Assembly (NCBI GenBank): GCA_029706075.1
Contig: JAINUG010000199.1
Coordinates: 1,116,001-1,180,000, forward strand
Direction of reading: 5' to 3'
Length of the DNA: 64,000 nucleotides
Source of the DNA: Aldrovandia affinis
Taxonomy: Eukaryota; Chordata; Actinopteri; Notacanthiformes; Halosauridae
Shown here: piece by piece, positions 23,661 through 35,640 of the stretch
Numbering within the stretch: the stretch's first letter is position 1
Layout of the letters: the number at the start of each line of letters is the position of its first letter
Translations under genes and position numbers: made by a program
Notes under the pieces: generated by a model
Database searches by the model: none
Told to the model about the DNA's origin: nothing
The model's input: the letters and a program-made list of their open reading frames with translations, nothing else

Positions 23661-23711
23661 TATGACGCCCTCCTGCAGCCAGGATGGGGAGGTACCACTG
23701 GAGCCCTGACA
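23661..23711 (-). repeat. Gypsy LTR end fragment
   Basis: About 50 bases matching the right end of the LTR (CTCCTGCAGCCAGGATGGGG ... GAGCCCTGACA), the 5' start of an LTR in element orientation. Confidence 0.8.
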
Positions 23712-24426
23712 AGGGACAAGGGAACCCATTAGACCACGACTCAGGGGTCACTCTCCCCTTATTAGAGAGTGGCATAGTCTGTCCAAATTAATATCCATAC
23801 CTTACTGCTTCCACGTGTTACACATCTACAATAGCGATAGTGTAATGCAATTATAATAATACTTATAATACTTCATATGTAAAACTTTTTCAATGTAAAA
23901 AAGAACAAGTTACTCACATATACAAAGCATATACTCCCTGTATATTTGTAAAATACTACTACATGGATGTGAAGGAGTAGCCTTCACTCCTGAAATGGAC
24001 TGGACTTTGTGTGTGTGGTTGTCAATTGTATGTGTGCATTTTAATGTTTAGGATGCCAAAAACTACTGGTATATGAACTAATTTTTACCAGCTTCATGAG
24101 AATGTAATGCTGTGCAGGCAAGTTAATTGATTGGTTGATGGGAACACTCCTAGGTGAAACTAATATTTGAAGGCTTATTTAATCCCACGTCTGCTGACAA
24201 AGAGAGGCATTTTTGTTTGGGAAAGAAGAAGGATTGTTTAAGGCCAGACACAACAGGCTAAAATGCTAATTTTTCAACGCATCGACCGTTTGGCCCACCA
24301 ATTTGGTTCATATGCCAATAGAAAGCTTATTTTAATATATTAAATATTATATATATTGTATTTTAAAATACAGCCTAGTTTCAGTTCCACCATATATGGT
24401 TATTTCCACAACTGCCTTAACTACCT
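23712..24426. other. No gene recognised
   Basis: AT-rich non-coding sequence between the gypsy composite and the L2 LINE; no repeat family recognised. Confidence 0.5.
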
Positions 24427-24435
24427 TAACTACTT

Positions 24436-25807
24436 AATCGACACCGTGGACCACCGGATCCTGCTCTCATCTCTCGTCAAGATGGGAATCTCTGGATCTG
24501 TGTTGACATGGTTTGAGTCCTACCTGGCTGACCGGTCCTACCAGGTGGCCTGGAGAGGATCCCTCTCCTCTCCCCGCACCCTCTCTACCGGTGTCCCGCA
24601 GGGCTCGGTGCTAGGCCCTGTCCTATTTTCTCTGTACACCAAGTCACTTGGCTCTGTTATTTCTGCTCATGGTTTTTCCTATCACTGTTATGCTGATGAC
24701 ACTCAACTGTTTCTCTCCTTCCCTCCATCTGATACCCAGGTCCCGGCACGGATCTCTGCATGCCTGGCTGACATCTCCGCATGGATGTCCACCCACCACC
24801 TGAAGCTGAACCTGGGGAAGACAGAGCTGCTCTTCTTCCTCCCAGCGAAGGGCTCCCCGATGATTGATGCGTCAATCACCGTGGAAGGCTCCATAGTGTC
24901 TCCGTCCCAGTCTGCCAGGAGTCTTGGGGTAACCCTGGACAACCAGCTGTGCTTCTCGAGCCATATTGCAGCGATCACTCGGACCTGCCGTTTCTCCCTC
25001 CACAACATCCGGAGGATCCGACCGTTCCTCACCCAAGAGGCCACTCAACTCCTGGTCCAGGCCCTGGTGATCTCACGTCTGGACTACTGCAATTCCTTGC
25101 TGGCAGGCCTTCCGGCCTGTGCCATCAAGCCACTGCAACTAGTCCAGAACGCTGCTGCTCGCCTGGTGTTCAACCAGCCGAAGTTCACCCACGTCACCCC
25201 TCTACTCTCCTCTCTGCACTGGCTCCCCATCGCAGCACGCATCAGATTCAAGTCACTGGTGCTTGCTTTTCAAGCGGCCAGAGGTACTGCTCCCCCATAC
25301 CTCCAGTCACTCATCACGCCCTACACCCCGTCCAGACCTCTCCGCTCCGCCTCCGCTGGCAGACTGACTGCCCCATCCCTCCGGGCGCCTGGCAGCCGCT
25401 CCTCGCGGTCTCGCCTCTTCTCTGTCCTGGTCCCTCGTTGGTGGAACGACCTCCCGCAAATGGTCAGGACTGCGGAATCACTTCCAATCTTCCGCAAGAG
25501 ACTCAAAACCCACCTCTTCAGACTCCACTACCCCTGATCTCTGTCCATCTAGCTTAATTGTCTTCACCACTGTCTACTTGTTCAACACTATACTCTATAA
25601 AAATTTAAAAAAATTAAAATGTAAAATACCTTTTCCTTCCCGGTGTTACAGGTATGGTACGCAGATGCCTGCAATGATGTCTATTGCTGTATTCCTGCAC
25701 TGATCTCGTGCGCTAACTGTGATTGTTCCTACCATGTATTGATGCACATCTTGTAAGTCGCTCTGGATAAGAGCGTCTGCTAAATGCTTAAAATGTAATG
25801 TAAAATG
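24436..25807 (+). mobile_element. 5'-truncated L2 LINE with open polymerase frame
   Basis: A clean insertion. A near-perfect 9-bp target duplication (taactactt at 24427-24435, taactattt at 25808-25816) brackets it. The polymerase part is open from 24436 to the stop at 25535-25537: DHRILLSSLVKMGISG, GVPQGSVLGPVLFSLYTKSL, YHCYADDTQLFLS with the YADD active site, LNLGKTELLF, SRLDYCNSLLAG, LQLVQNAAARLVF, LHWLPIAARI, WWNDLP and RLKTHLF. The 3' end has the hairpin TCGCTCTGGATAAGAGCGTC near 25761-25780 and a short TGTAA-type tail. The missing 5' end includes the endonuclease. It is the best preserved LINE in the window and relatively young. Confidence 0.95.
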
Positions 25808-25816
25808 TAACTATTT

Positions 25817-26102
25817 CCTCTGAAAACCACGCATATCACAGGCTACTGCTGACAAGAAGCATTTCCTGATGACACGATTGGCTAAAATGTACCACATGAC
25901 CTCTGGCGGTTTCCGCATTGCTAATCTTCTCATTGCTACGATCAATTTACTTGGAAAATTGCAGGAAGGTTTAGGAAATTCGTTAGTAATCAAGATGTCC
26001 ACAAATCCTTGTTTGCTTCTGAAATCATCACAGAAAAGGCATTTGCAGCTAGCCAGTGCCCATGAGAAAAGGTTGTCAGCATCAAAACTGCCTGAGACCA
26101 CA
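25817..26102. other. No gene recognised; open on both strands
   Basis: Between the L2 and the SINE. Both strands stay open for 85-103 codons (25869-26126 plus, 25811-26122 minus), but no domain is recognisable. It may belong to the Mutator-like element that continues right of the SINE. Confidence 0.3.
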
Positions 26103-26314
26103 TTACAGTACATTACAGGCATTTAGCAGACGCTCTTATCCAGAGCGACTTACAGTTTCACATTTCTTTACAATCCATTTATACAGCTGGATATTTACTG
26201 AAGCAATTCAGGTTAAGTACCTTGCTCAAGGGTGCAGTGTCCCACCTGGGGATTGAACCTGCAACCTTAACGTTACAAGCCCAGTTCTCTAACCATTATA
26301 CCACACTGTCTGCC
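26103..26314 (-). mobile_element. tRNA-derived SINE with L2-type 3' tail
   Basis: Read on the minus strand it begins with a tRNA-like head (GGCAGACAGTGTGGTATAAT; box B GGTTCAATCC near 26250-26265). It ends with the same hairpin as the L2 LINE (AAGTCGCTCTGGATAAGAGC, about 26130-26152) and a TGTAATG-type tail. Sharing the 3' hairpin is how such SINEs borrow L2 machinery, as described for eel UnaSINE/UnaL2. Target duplication is uncertain. Confidence 0.9.
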
Positions 26315-26330
26315 TGCTAATGTAGGGCTA

Positions 26331-26708
26331 ATGTTAGCCACTGAGCAACCGAGCGTGTCAAGACGCAAACTTGAGTTTGCGAAAGGATCCGTGAATTGTG
26401 ATGATAATGAACCAGCGACACAAGACTGGCTTCTGATGCACATCAAGCAAGCAAACCAATTAATTGAGGGACTTATGTGCCCCAGTTGTTTTGAGACAGT
26501 ACTAGCTATTACTGTTGATAAGAGTAACCATGGTTTTTGTAGTTCGGTTTTACTTGTCTGCAAAGATTGCCAAGCAGCCAAAGATAGATACAAAGAAAGT
26601 GTGATTACTTCGACGCACAGTCAAGATTCCACCAGAGAAGATATATCCGATATAAATGTGCGGATGAAATTTTTTGCAAAGTTCTCTGAATTCCGGCAAT
26701 GCACATGA
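26331..26708 (+). pseudogene. Possible Mutator-like transposase N-terminal exon
   Basis: A 125-codon open stretch. It has LIEGLMCPSCFETVLAI, then GFCSSVLLVCKDC, then DINVRMKFFAKF. The C-P-x-C...C-x2-C pair followed by I/V-N-x-R-x-x-x-F-A is the order seen at the start of Mutator-like transposase domains found in many animals, where a zinc knuckle precedes the catalytic region. Nothing of the catalytic part follows. The SINE at 26103-26314 sits immediately upstream. Terminal repeats were not found. Assignment by motif order only. Confidence 0.45.
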
Positions 26709-27132
26709 AGATGTACCAAAGACACGACAAGAGAGTAAGGGGTGAGTACAGCATCCTAGAGTGCATATACATGTTAGCTAGCAAGATAGCTATACATTGT
26801 GTCATACCGGCATTTAACTTCTGCCTGCTAATGTTATAGCTAGCTGCATGTACTGCTATTATGTATTACTAATATGTATGACACCGAAATTCTCATGGTG
26901 TAAAGCATAAAATGTGCATGGTATGCATAAATATGTTTTCAGCATTACAGTAATCATTTGTAATATATAATTTTATTTGCATAGGTATTATCAATGTATT
27001 TTAAGCATATCAGTAATACTATACTAATATAATATAACATAATATAATATAACATTATATATATATATATATATATATTATAGTTTCCCTAGGGGTTGGG
27101 CGACACTCACCTTTGCAGAGGGCATAGGCAAG
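26709..27132. other. AT-rich spacer with TA microsatellite
   Basis: Contains a (TA)n run of about 26 bases at 27055-27081 and TATAATA-type repeats before it. No gene recognised. Confidence 0.6.
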
Positions 27133-27136
27133 TTAA

Positions 27137-28558
27137 CCCCCTGAGGTCAACTGGATCGCCGACGATCCGAGCAGCAATAAAAGTATATTACTATTTCTAA
27201 CGTCACAAGATTTTATCATACACACGCAGCAAAAACATTGACAGAAACCTTAGAATTGCGACTTTCCGATTTGAGCACTGGCAAATAATATGAGATTTTT
27301 TAAATTAGGTTAATTAGACCAAAAGTAAACCTTGCCTTTCACTCTCTGTTTTACCTGGAAGTACCGTCCTCCTTCAATTGACATGGTAACTAGGTGCTAG
27401 TCTCGGGGAGGGGCGTGGGGCCATGTGTGAAATCGCAGGTGTAAACAACACATACAATGTTCCGAAATTATGTAGCATTTTGTCTGTGTTTACAGTTGCG
27501 ATCTGCCAGCAACAGACTGTATGTTGATATTTATTTTATTTCCCATGTTTTCAAATACTTGTAAAAATATATGAATTCCGTCTTGTGACGCTATACGGAA
27601 ACAATCAGAGTCATTGCGAACTGCTGCGAATAATTAACGGGATGATATTTAACCAGCTGGCATTCTCTGTTTCGGCCCTTGGACATTATCTAGCTTAGCT
27701 TGATAGTACCTATTGTGATTAATTGGATTTACCGTTTTACTTGTTTGTTCCTGATCATTGGTTATTTTGTTTTGTTTTGTTTATGTCTTTCCGTGTCTCC
27801 GCAGACACGGATTTTGCTTTCGTTTTCATACAGACGTTTAAAGATAAATAAATATCTTAAACCCAGAAAACCGGCTACTTTTGATCATGTGCCTGTGCCC
27901 ACTGCCAAACAGACTCTGGATGTTGGCAAACTGGCTTCTGTTGGTCGCAAGAAATAGATTTTTTTGTATATAGTTTGTGTGATGTTTTCAATAAATCTCT
28001 ATAAAAATGGCTCACTGACTATTGCTTACTCTGATGGCTTTTGTCTTTGTCTGATGGCCTTTGAGAGAGAGATGGCCCATCTGACAGATCTTACAGGTGT
28101 GGACAACGCTCAGGTGTGGATCATGAATATTCAGGAAAATAGCATATAGCCCTCCCACAGCCTGAAATAAATTTGACCAGTTCTGATAAAAACAGGTTTT
28201 TAGCTATTTAGATCTCAGATGTGCTAAACTATTTTGACATCCTTACATAACCAATACCTTGATGAACAAACGCGTATTGGCAAACAATTCGTCACTATAG
28301 TTTAGTGTGTGCTTTCCCAACTTTTGTGACGGCAGAAAAATTTACTATTTTTAACTTGTGTGTTTGTAGATCTATTTACAAGCTGCATATGATACCAACC
28401 AAACTATTGATGGCATATAAATGTAGCTGTGACTGTCCTTCAAATAAAAATATCAAACACTTTGGAGTAAGTGTGTGTTAAGTTGATGAAATTGAGATAA
28501 ATATCAGACCACACTAATATCACAAAGCTTCTCTGAGCTAAGCACGGACCTCAGGGGG
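27137..28558 (+). mobile_element. piggyBac-type element, copy 2 (1422 bp)
   Basis: Flanked by TTAA (27133-27136 and 28559-28562), with ends CCCCCTGAGGTC and GACCTCAGGGGG, here a perfect 12-bp inverted repeat. The interior follows copy 1 (17981-19573) throughout with several indels, for example a missing segment around the CVLC knuckle. An 85-codon open frame at 27700-27957 ends with KPRKPATFDHVPVPTAKQ and GKLASVGRKK, the transposase remnant. Without a catalytic core it is non-autonomous. Confidence 0.9.
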
Positions 28559-28562
28559 TTAA

Positions 28563-28790
28563 TGTCAAACAGTTTATTTAAGCGTTTGACTGAGTTGATG
28601 GTATTGAAGGCCAAGCTAAAGTCAAAGAACAGGATGTGCGTGCAGGTGTTAGGTGTCTCCAGGTGTTGTAGTGTGTGGTTCAGGGCTAGATTGTGTCGGG
28701 GAGGTGCATTTCAGCCATCCTGCACAGGCAGACAGAGTGGGGCCATCTTTGGTGGGTTTATGGCTCTGTGAGTGAAGTCAGGGCAGTTGG
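28563..28790 (-). pseudogene. LINE reverse-transcriptase fragment
   Basis: The minus strand reads LNHTLQHLETPNT, then ILFFDFSLAFNTI, the block around the first catalytic aspartate of a fish Jockey/L2-superfamily LINE polymerase (usual form DFSSAFNTI). It is cut on the left by the piggyBac at TTAA. It may be part of the same LINE whose endonuclease is at 32214-32800, also minus strand. Confidence 0.65.
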
Positions 28791-30838
28791 GTATGTAACG
28801 GTGGTGAACCAGTGCCACACCCCACAACTTTAGGGTATATACCTATGAGCTGGATATTATGGGTCATGATTTGATATGTTTGATATCGCCACAATTCTCA
28901 ACATGAGAGGAGCATATCAATGGAAACCTTGAAAATATATCTTGTGGTTGTAAGTGACCCAAAACAAAAATATAAAAAGGGAGTCTGAACTAACTTGCCT
29001 GGACCTTCCCCCAAATTGTAAATTATAAGCTAAAAAGGGTAAGAATTATAGGCTGAGCCAACCCCACCTCCAAACACTTAAAGTGTGACCTGTTGGTGGC
29101 ATGAGGCTTACATTTTGGTGAAGTTCCTTTCCTACAGTTTCCTGTTCTCTTGGAAGATCTGGTGCCAGCTAACACCTCGGCTGCATGTGTTTGCATTTTT
29201 GGAGAGAGACATGCTTGGTTTGGTATAATTTTATTCCATTTCATCTCTTTTGTGATGTCAATTTACATTTTTTTGTCTAGAATTTAGTATTTGTTAAGCC
29301 GGAATATCCAATTGAATGTTTATTTCTATGTGGGTGATAATTGTTGGGGCTATCCAGTTTGGAATTTACATCTTTCAGGTCGCAGCCAGATGAGAGCGGA
29401 GCTTGACGTGGTATGAGTAAGCTTGTGAAATGGTAGCAATAATGTTCCATATCTGAGGAGACAGAACTAAACCCTACATATTGGAGGTTCCGATATAATA
29501 TTTGTTAAGGTAGTTGAACCTACATCTGTAGATTGGACATTGAATGTTTTGTCTAACTGTTGTAACTGAATAAACCAGCTGTTAATTTTAACTGATGTTA
29601 ACTGATTTGTGCGGGAAGTAATATCGTCAGCAACTTTGAGAAGTAGCGCAGTTACAGCAGGGATGGAAGTTATTTTAACATTGCATGTCCTATTGTGGGA
29701 GAAAAAAATAAGAGGAGCTTGCATTCAGGAACCCTGTGTTCTGTTCCTATGTTTCCAATAGATCAAATGTAACCTAATATCTGCACATGGTTTAATTCCT
29801 GTATGCTTTGCTAACTGGGCCAATAACATTCCACTAGACACATAAATAAAGCCACTGTTAGTCTATTATCAGTATATCAATCAAAACAGAAATATCGCCT
29901 ACATGCTGCCGCTTGGAAGTGAGACACCAAGAACTTTAAATTAAACAGATGTGTTAGGCATATAAATTATGCAGGGACACAAAACTCATTATACAAAAGA
30001 TACTAGAATTATGTCTAACATGAATTTAAGTCGAAGGCTCGAGTGTCTGTTTGTGCAGTCGTAAAACTGTCTCTGTCCGATGAGGTAATGATTATGTGTA
30101 CGGGAGAGATCCAGACCGTGCGGTCTGGAACTCAAGGTTCTGGTGCTGCAGTTTGTAGTTCAAAGTAACTGTAGTCCTCCCCTCACTAGATAAATGATCA
30201 CGAAGGAAGTTCACCAAGGCTCTCCCGTCACTGGGATTTACACAGGAGGACACAAAGAGAAGAGAACGTGGATAAAAGTTAAAGAAATGCATCTCGACAC
30301 GTTTAAGTATTGTACCTTTGTATCAGAGATTTAGATACATTTACTGCCAGCGTTCCTGAGACGCGCGGCAGACAGATTGTAAACCCATGGAATAGGATTA
30401 TCTGCATAAATCGTGTGAGAACGATGTAACCATGGATCAAATAAGTTGTTACACAATATATATGTCTATATAACCATACAGTGCACAGTTAGGTCAGCTG
30501 AAGTGTCTGTTTATCTCTGTTTATTTTGTTTTATTAAAGAGTGACGAACAAAGAATTAAAGGATGGGAATGTAACCAAAACGAGAAATAAAATGATAACG
30601 AGGGATATGGAATGTGATGAGCTCATGGGGAGGGGTTGAGTCAGGGGGTGTAATGATGACGTTGAGCTCCGAGGCAGGAGGGGGATGACATGTTAAAAGG
30701 TGGATGCAGGAAATGGTCGGGCCTTTTTTTGTGCAAACCAGCCATGGGGTCTTGTGTACGCGATGATTTCGCATTGTGTACAATAAACCCCAATTATATC
30801 AGACTCTGAAGAACGTGTTGTTCATTAAGAAGTATTGA
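28791..30838. other. Unrecognised; possible retroviral-type LTR near the right end
   Basis: Mostly no recognisable structure. From about 30440 to 30830 there are LTR-like features: TATATAA-like and TTAAAAGG boxes, AATAAA at about 30783 and a following GTTGTTCA end. Without paired termini or a target duplication the LTR call remains a guess. A 66-codon minus-strand stretch at 30092-30292 has no motif. Confidence 0.3.
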
Positions 30839-30840
30839 AT

Positions 30841-31325
30841 GTGGTTTTGGGATCCCTCAGCCTAACTGACCCTGGCTGAGGTCTGATTCTCCCACACTAT
30901 CCATGGGGAAAATGCAATTATGTAATGCTGATGATTTGGGACCATCACAATACACCATCTGCAGGGTAGTGGTAAAAACTGTGACAGCTCTTGCAGCACC
31001 TGACATAGTTCGGAGATTTGTGGAATTTCCAACCTCCCCTCAGATAATCCACCAGAAGCAAGCTGCATTTATGCATATAGCAGGCTTCCCGGGGGTGGTT
31101 GTAGTAATTGATGGCACCCACATCCGTATCATTGCTCCAAGCTTAGATGAAAATGCTTTTGTGAACAGAAAGATATACCACACATCAACATACAGGTGGT
31201 AGTCTTCGATGCAGATTACAACATTTTAGATGTTGTTTCCAAGTGGCCAGGATCTATCCATGACACACGCATCCTGAATGAGAGTGGATTTTGTTCCACC
31301 CGAAAAGTGGTCGAGTGGCTTTAAG
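30841..31325 (+). pseudogene. PIF/Harbinger transposase fragment
   Basis: Two frames joined by a break at about 31200. First frame 30903-31202: DLGPSQYTICRVV (helix-turn-helix), KQAAFMHIAGFPGVVVVIDG with the first catalytic aspartate, then THIRIIAP. After the break: VVFDADYNILDVVSKWPGSIHDTRIL with the second aspartate, then a stop at 31322-31324. This is the HARBI1-type order. The third acidic residue and the rest are missing. The gene points towards the SANT gene at 31330-31884, the convergent arrangement usual for two-gene Harbinger elements. Confidence 0.85.
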
Positions 31326-31329
31326 AAAA

Positions 31330-31884
31330 GACAGCAATAGGCAAGATTTCATTTTTTATTTATTTTTTCATAATAGTGATCCTTCATCCTTAAAACTTTT
31401 ATGCTCATCCCCAACTCTTCTCTCCCCAGTGCCTTGACATCCTCCACCTTGTCCGGGTTGAGCTCCTGACGCGCTTTGGATAGAACAGAGGTGCTCAAGT
31501 TCGGTCCTGGAGATCTACTGGCCGTGCAGGCTTTTATTCCAGCCCTTCACTAACACACCTGATTTGAACATTCAGTTCTTGACGAGCAGTTGATTCATGG
31601 AATCAGGTGTGTTAGTGCTGGGTTGAAACAAAAGCCTGCATGCCCAGGAGATCTCCAGGACCGAACTTGGGCACCCCTGGGATAAAACATTGTACCATTT
31701 TTTTCCACTTTCATCCAGGCTCCGAATGGCAGAGTTGAAGCTTGCATTAATGTTGTCTGCGATCTGCTTCCATGCCTCTTTTTTTATGATGACTTGTAAG
31801 TGGGCTAAATCACATCTACCTCCTCTACTACCATCAGCGTTTCCTCCACAGTCCAATTCGGTTTTCTATTTACATCCATTTTGC
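31330..31884 (-). pseudogene. Harbinger Myb/SANT-type DNA-binding gene, split by a MITE
   Basis: Minus-strand start at about 31878 (MDVNRKPNWTVEETLMVVEE), with a stop and frame break near 31805. It continues AWKQIADNINASFNSAIRSL and KKWYNVLSQG at 31780-31688, the third Myb/SANT helix. It is interrupted by the MITE 31486-31679 and resumes as ELNPDKVEDVKALGREELG at about 31470-31410. The two-gene Harbinger layout uses such a protein to bring the transposase to DNA and the nucleus. Confidence 0.8.
31486..31679. mobile_element. hAT MITE inserted in the Harbinger SANT gene (194 bp)
   Basis: Nearly palindromic element whose ends are CAGAGGTGCTCAAGTTCGGT and the complement of CAGGGGTGCCCAAGTTCGGT. 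The 8-bp target duplication ggatagaa/ggataaaa lies at 31478-31485 and 31680-31687, one base different. Coding sequence of the SANT gene lies on both sides. Confidence 0.88.
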
Positions 31885-32213
31885 TTAGCCTAACATTATC
31901 CAACAAGGCAGCTTTTATAATGAGGGTCTGTGTAACTTTATTGGAAACTTGTGTTGGCTATCAAAGAACACAGATTTTCCAAAAGCTGATTGGTTCTTCC
32001 TCTTTGCAATTTCGGCGATTGATGACCTCATCTTAATCTTTTTATTTGCGGCACCAGTGATTGTTGCAAATACACACTTACAAGTTACTGTTGTGAATAT
32101 TTAATGACTTAAAATCACACTATGAGAAAGTGTGAGCTGCTTGATAACTATGTTTTACCGACCACTTTATGCAAAGAATGATTTCACTCCAAAGTAAGCT
32201 CTTCGGAGGTGTG

Positions 32214-32800
32214 TTAAGTGTAATTATTAAGATATTTGATAAATACGGGCCCAGGACTTGACGGATTTGGATTTTGTATTAGTGGACTTAAGTTTCTGTC
32301 TGTATTTTGGAATGAGGAGCAACATGGCATGGTCAGACTTCCCCAGCAGAGCCCTCGGTAAGCCTTGTTAATTGGGACATAACAGTGGTCGAGTGTGTTG
32401 GATCCTCTGCTGGGGCATGGCACTTGTTCCTTGTAGTTGGGTAGTTCAGTAGACCGATTGGTGTGGTGGTTAAAGTCACCAAGCACAATGACCGTAGCAT
32501 TGGGGTGAGAGTTGTCGACAGAGAAGATGTAATTGGCTAATTCGCCGATTGCTATGTTAGCATTAGCCATCGGAGGGATGTAAACACCCAGAACAACCGA
32601 GGCAAACTCTCTGGGAAGGTAGGGTGGTTTGCATTTAATACTAATATATTCTAGGTGAGGGGACGATGAGTGGTTTAGTATTGTAATATTAGTACACCAG
32701 CGCTGATTAATCATAAAGCAAATACCTTCCTGAACCAGGAGAGAACACCGGCACGCCGTCTTCTCCTGCCCGGTGTATGCCTCCAGGAGGTCCGGGTGTG
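32214..32800 (-). pseudogene. LINE endonuclease domain
   Basis: The 166-codon minus-strand stretch reads INQRWCTNITILN, then LGVYIPPMAN, then VIVLGDFNHHTN with the D-x-N of apurinic-type endonucleases, and NTLDHCYV. This is the endonuclease of a teleost Jockey/L2-superfamily LINE, which nicks the target. Upstream (32800-32715) other frames still read as the same domain (LLEAYTGQEK). The normal SDH motif that follows is lost in the frame break near 32340. Confidence 0.85.
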
Positions 32801-32859
32801 CTTTTTGTAGCCAGTATTTCCATATATATATATATACATTTTAAGTATATTTACACATC

Positions 32860-33060
32860 TAGTGCAGTTCTAGATAGAAATGTGATGTCCCCCCTCTCGA
32901 GTGCCCTCCCATCCACCCACAAAATGAAGCTGTTCATAGAGATTTGTGTCCAGAAGTCGGTGTTGGTGCAGATTGAGAGGTCTTTTTCTAATCCTTTAAT
33001 TGGTAGATACATTGTCAAGTCAATTGTGGATAATAGTTGATATAGTTTGGAAAGAGTTTT
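32860..33060 (-). pseudogene. Possible L1 ORF2 C-terminal remnant
   Basis: The minus strand reads LSKLYQLLST...GLEKDLSICTNTDFWTQISMNSF, resembling the K-W-E-x-D-L...W-x-x-I block after the L1 polymerase. It lies left of the Tc1 at 33371-34804, on the same strand as the L1 polymerase piece on the other side (34810-35640), so both may be one L1 split by the Tc1. Confidence 0.4.
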
Positions 33061-33370
33061 TTTAGGATTTGTGACCTAGGCTTGCTAGCTAATAGCTACC
33101 AGCAGTACAGCTGTAACAACTGTTGTTGATTGTTGCGCATGACCTGCCCTGTCTCTCTATTTGAAAAACGTAGATATGTCCATAATTCAAATCAAGGCTC
33201 ATATCATGACCCAGAAAGGGTGACAGAAACGCTAGACAACCAACCTCTCTTTTGACAAGTTTGTAGGGCGTGGGAGGGGTTGAGGGTGTGGATGAGTTGC
33301 CAACTTTCAGATTTACATTAGATTGTTTTCACAGAAACAAACAGATGCATTGCAGCTGGTTTTCTATATA

Positions 33371-34804
<1,434 letters not shown>

Positions 34805-34809
34805 TAGTA

Positions 34810-35640
34810 GTGATGGAAATTTGGTGCTTCTAGACCTCCTTGAATTTTATTTTTCTGACAGTTTGTGGCCAGTTTAATCCAGGGTTTCTTATTTTTCCAA
34901 TATAATTTTCTTGTTATGGAGTCTAATGTTTGGGAACAGTTGGTAGTGGGTTGGGTCGGGATAATTGTGAAAACATAACAGATTTTGGGTAGAATGACCA
35001 TTTTGATGGTTGATGGTTGCTATTCTGCCAATAATAGAGAACAGTAGATTCATCCAGTGGTTTAGGTCATTTTTGATTGTTTTTATGAGTAGGTTGAAAT
35101 TGAGGTGGAACAGCTTGGCATAAATGTTAATACCTACATACCTAATGTTACAGTGGTGAAAGAGAGGGGTGGTTTGTGGGATCTGGCATTCCAGCTATAT
35201 CCACATAGTGGCAGAATTGTGGATTTGGTACAGTTTATTGAGTAGTCCGATATGTCCAAGAATGTATTTATGAGTATAATGGATTCTTGTGAGTTTGATG
35301 GGTTTTGTAGGTAGAGCAATATATCATCTGCATAAAGGCTGATCTTGTGATTTGTGTTGGGGGTTTGGATTCCCATGATGCTGTTTTGACGTATTGCTGC
35401 GGCGAGAGTTTCAATAAATAGGGTGAACAGTGATGGAGATAGTGGGCATCCTTGCCTGGTTGCCTTGTGCAAAGTGAAGCTCTGTGATGTTAAATCATTA
35501 GTAGTGACTGTAGCCATAGATGAGTTGTGTAGTACCCTTATGCAGTGAATAAATAATTATCCGAAACCAAATTTGTGTAATGTTGCAAATAAATATTGCC
35601 AGTTTACTCTATCAAATGCCTTTTCTGCATACTACCTCAT
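34810..35640 (-). pseudogene. L1-type reverse transcriptase fragment
   Basis: Minus strand from 35640: AEKAFDRVNW-like block, one in-frame stop near 35550, then TRQGCPLSPSLFTLFIETLA and KISLYADDILLYL with the YADD active site, in frame 35517-35134. A further frame (35001-34771) has MVILPKICYVFTIIPTQ and KLYWKNKKPWIKL, the usual L1 thumb region. It is cut at 34805 by the Tc1 insertion. L1 class is supported by TRQGCPLSP and the ILPK...F/Y-x-F motifs. Confidence 0.85.

Larger units (their letters stand above)
16475..23711 (-). mobile_element. Sushi-like Ty3/gypsy composite with tandem LTRs
   Basis: Minus-strand LTR retrotransposon of the chromodomain-bearing (chromovirus) type. In its own 5'-3' direction it shows an LTR fragment (23711-23661), an antisense LINE piece, a chromodomain, an LTR (23281-22758), gag, protease, reverse transcriptase, RNase H and integrase zinc finger, an antisense LINE (19635-17242) containing a piggyBac, a chromodomain, and an LTR (16982-16475). 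The gag and pol sequence resembles vertebrate Sushi elements, the family that gave rise to mammalian PEG10-type genes. All genes are broken. No matching target duplication flanks the outer ends, which fits unequal recombination between copies rather than simple insertion. Confidence 0.85.

Noticed and set aside
24949-25557. 202-codon plus-strand frame overlapping the L2 polymerase
   Set aside because: Different frame of the same strand, proline/serine-rich by composition; the L2 motifs are in the other frame.
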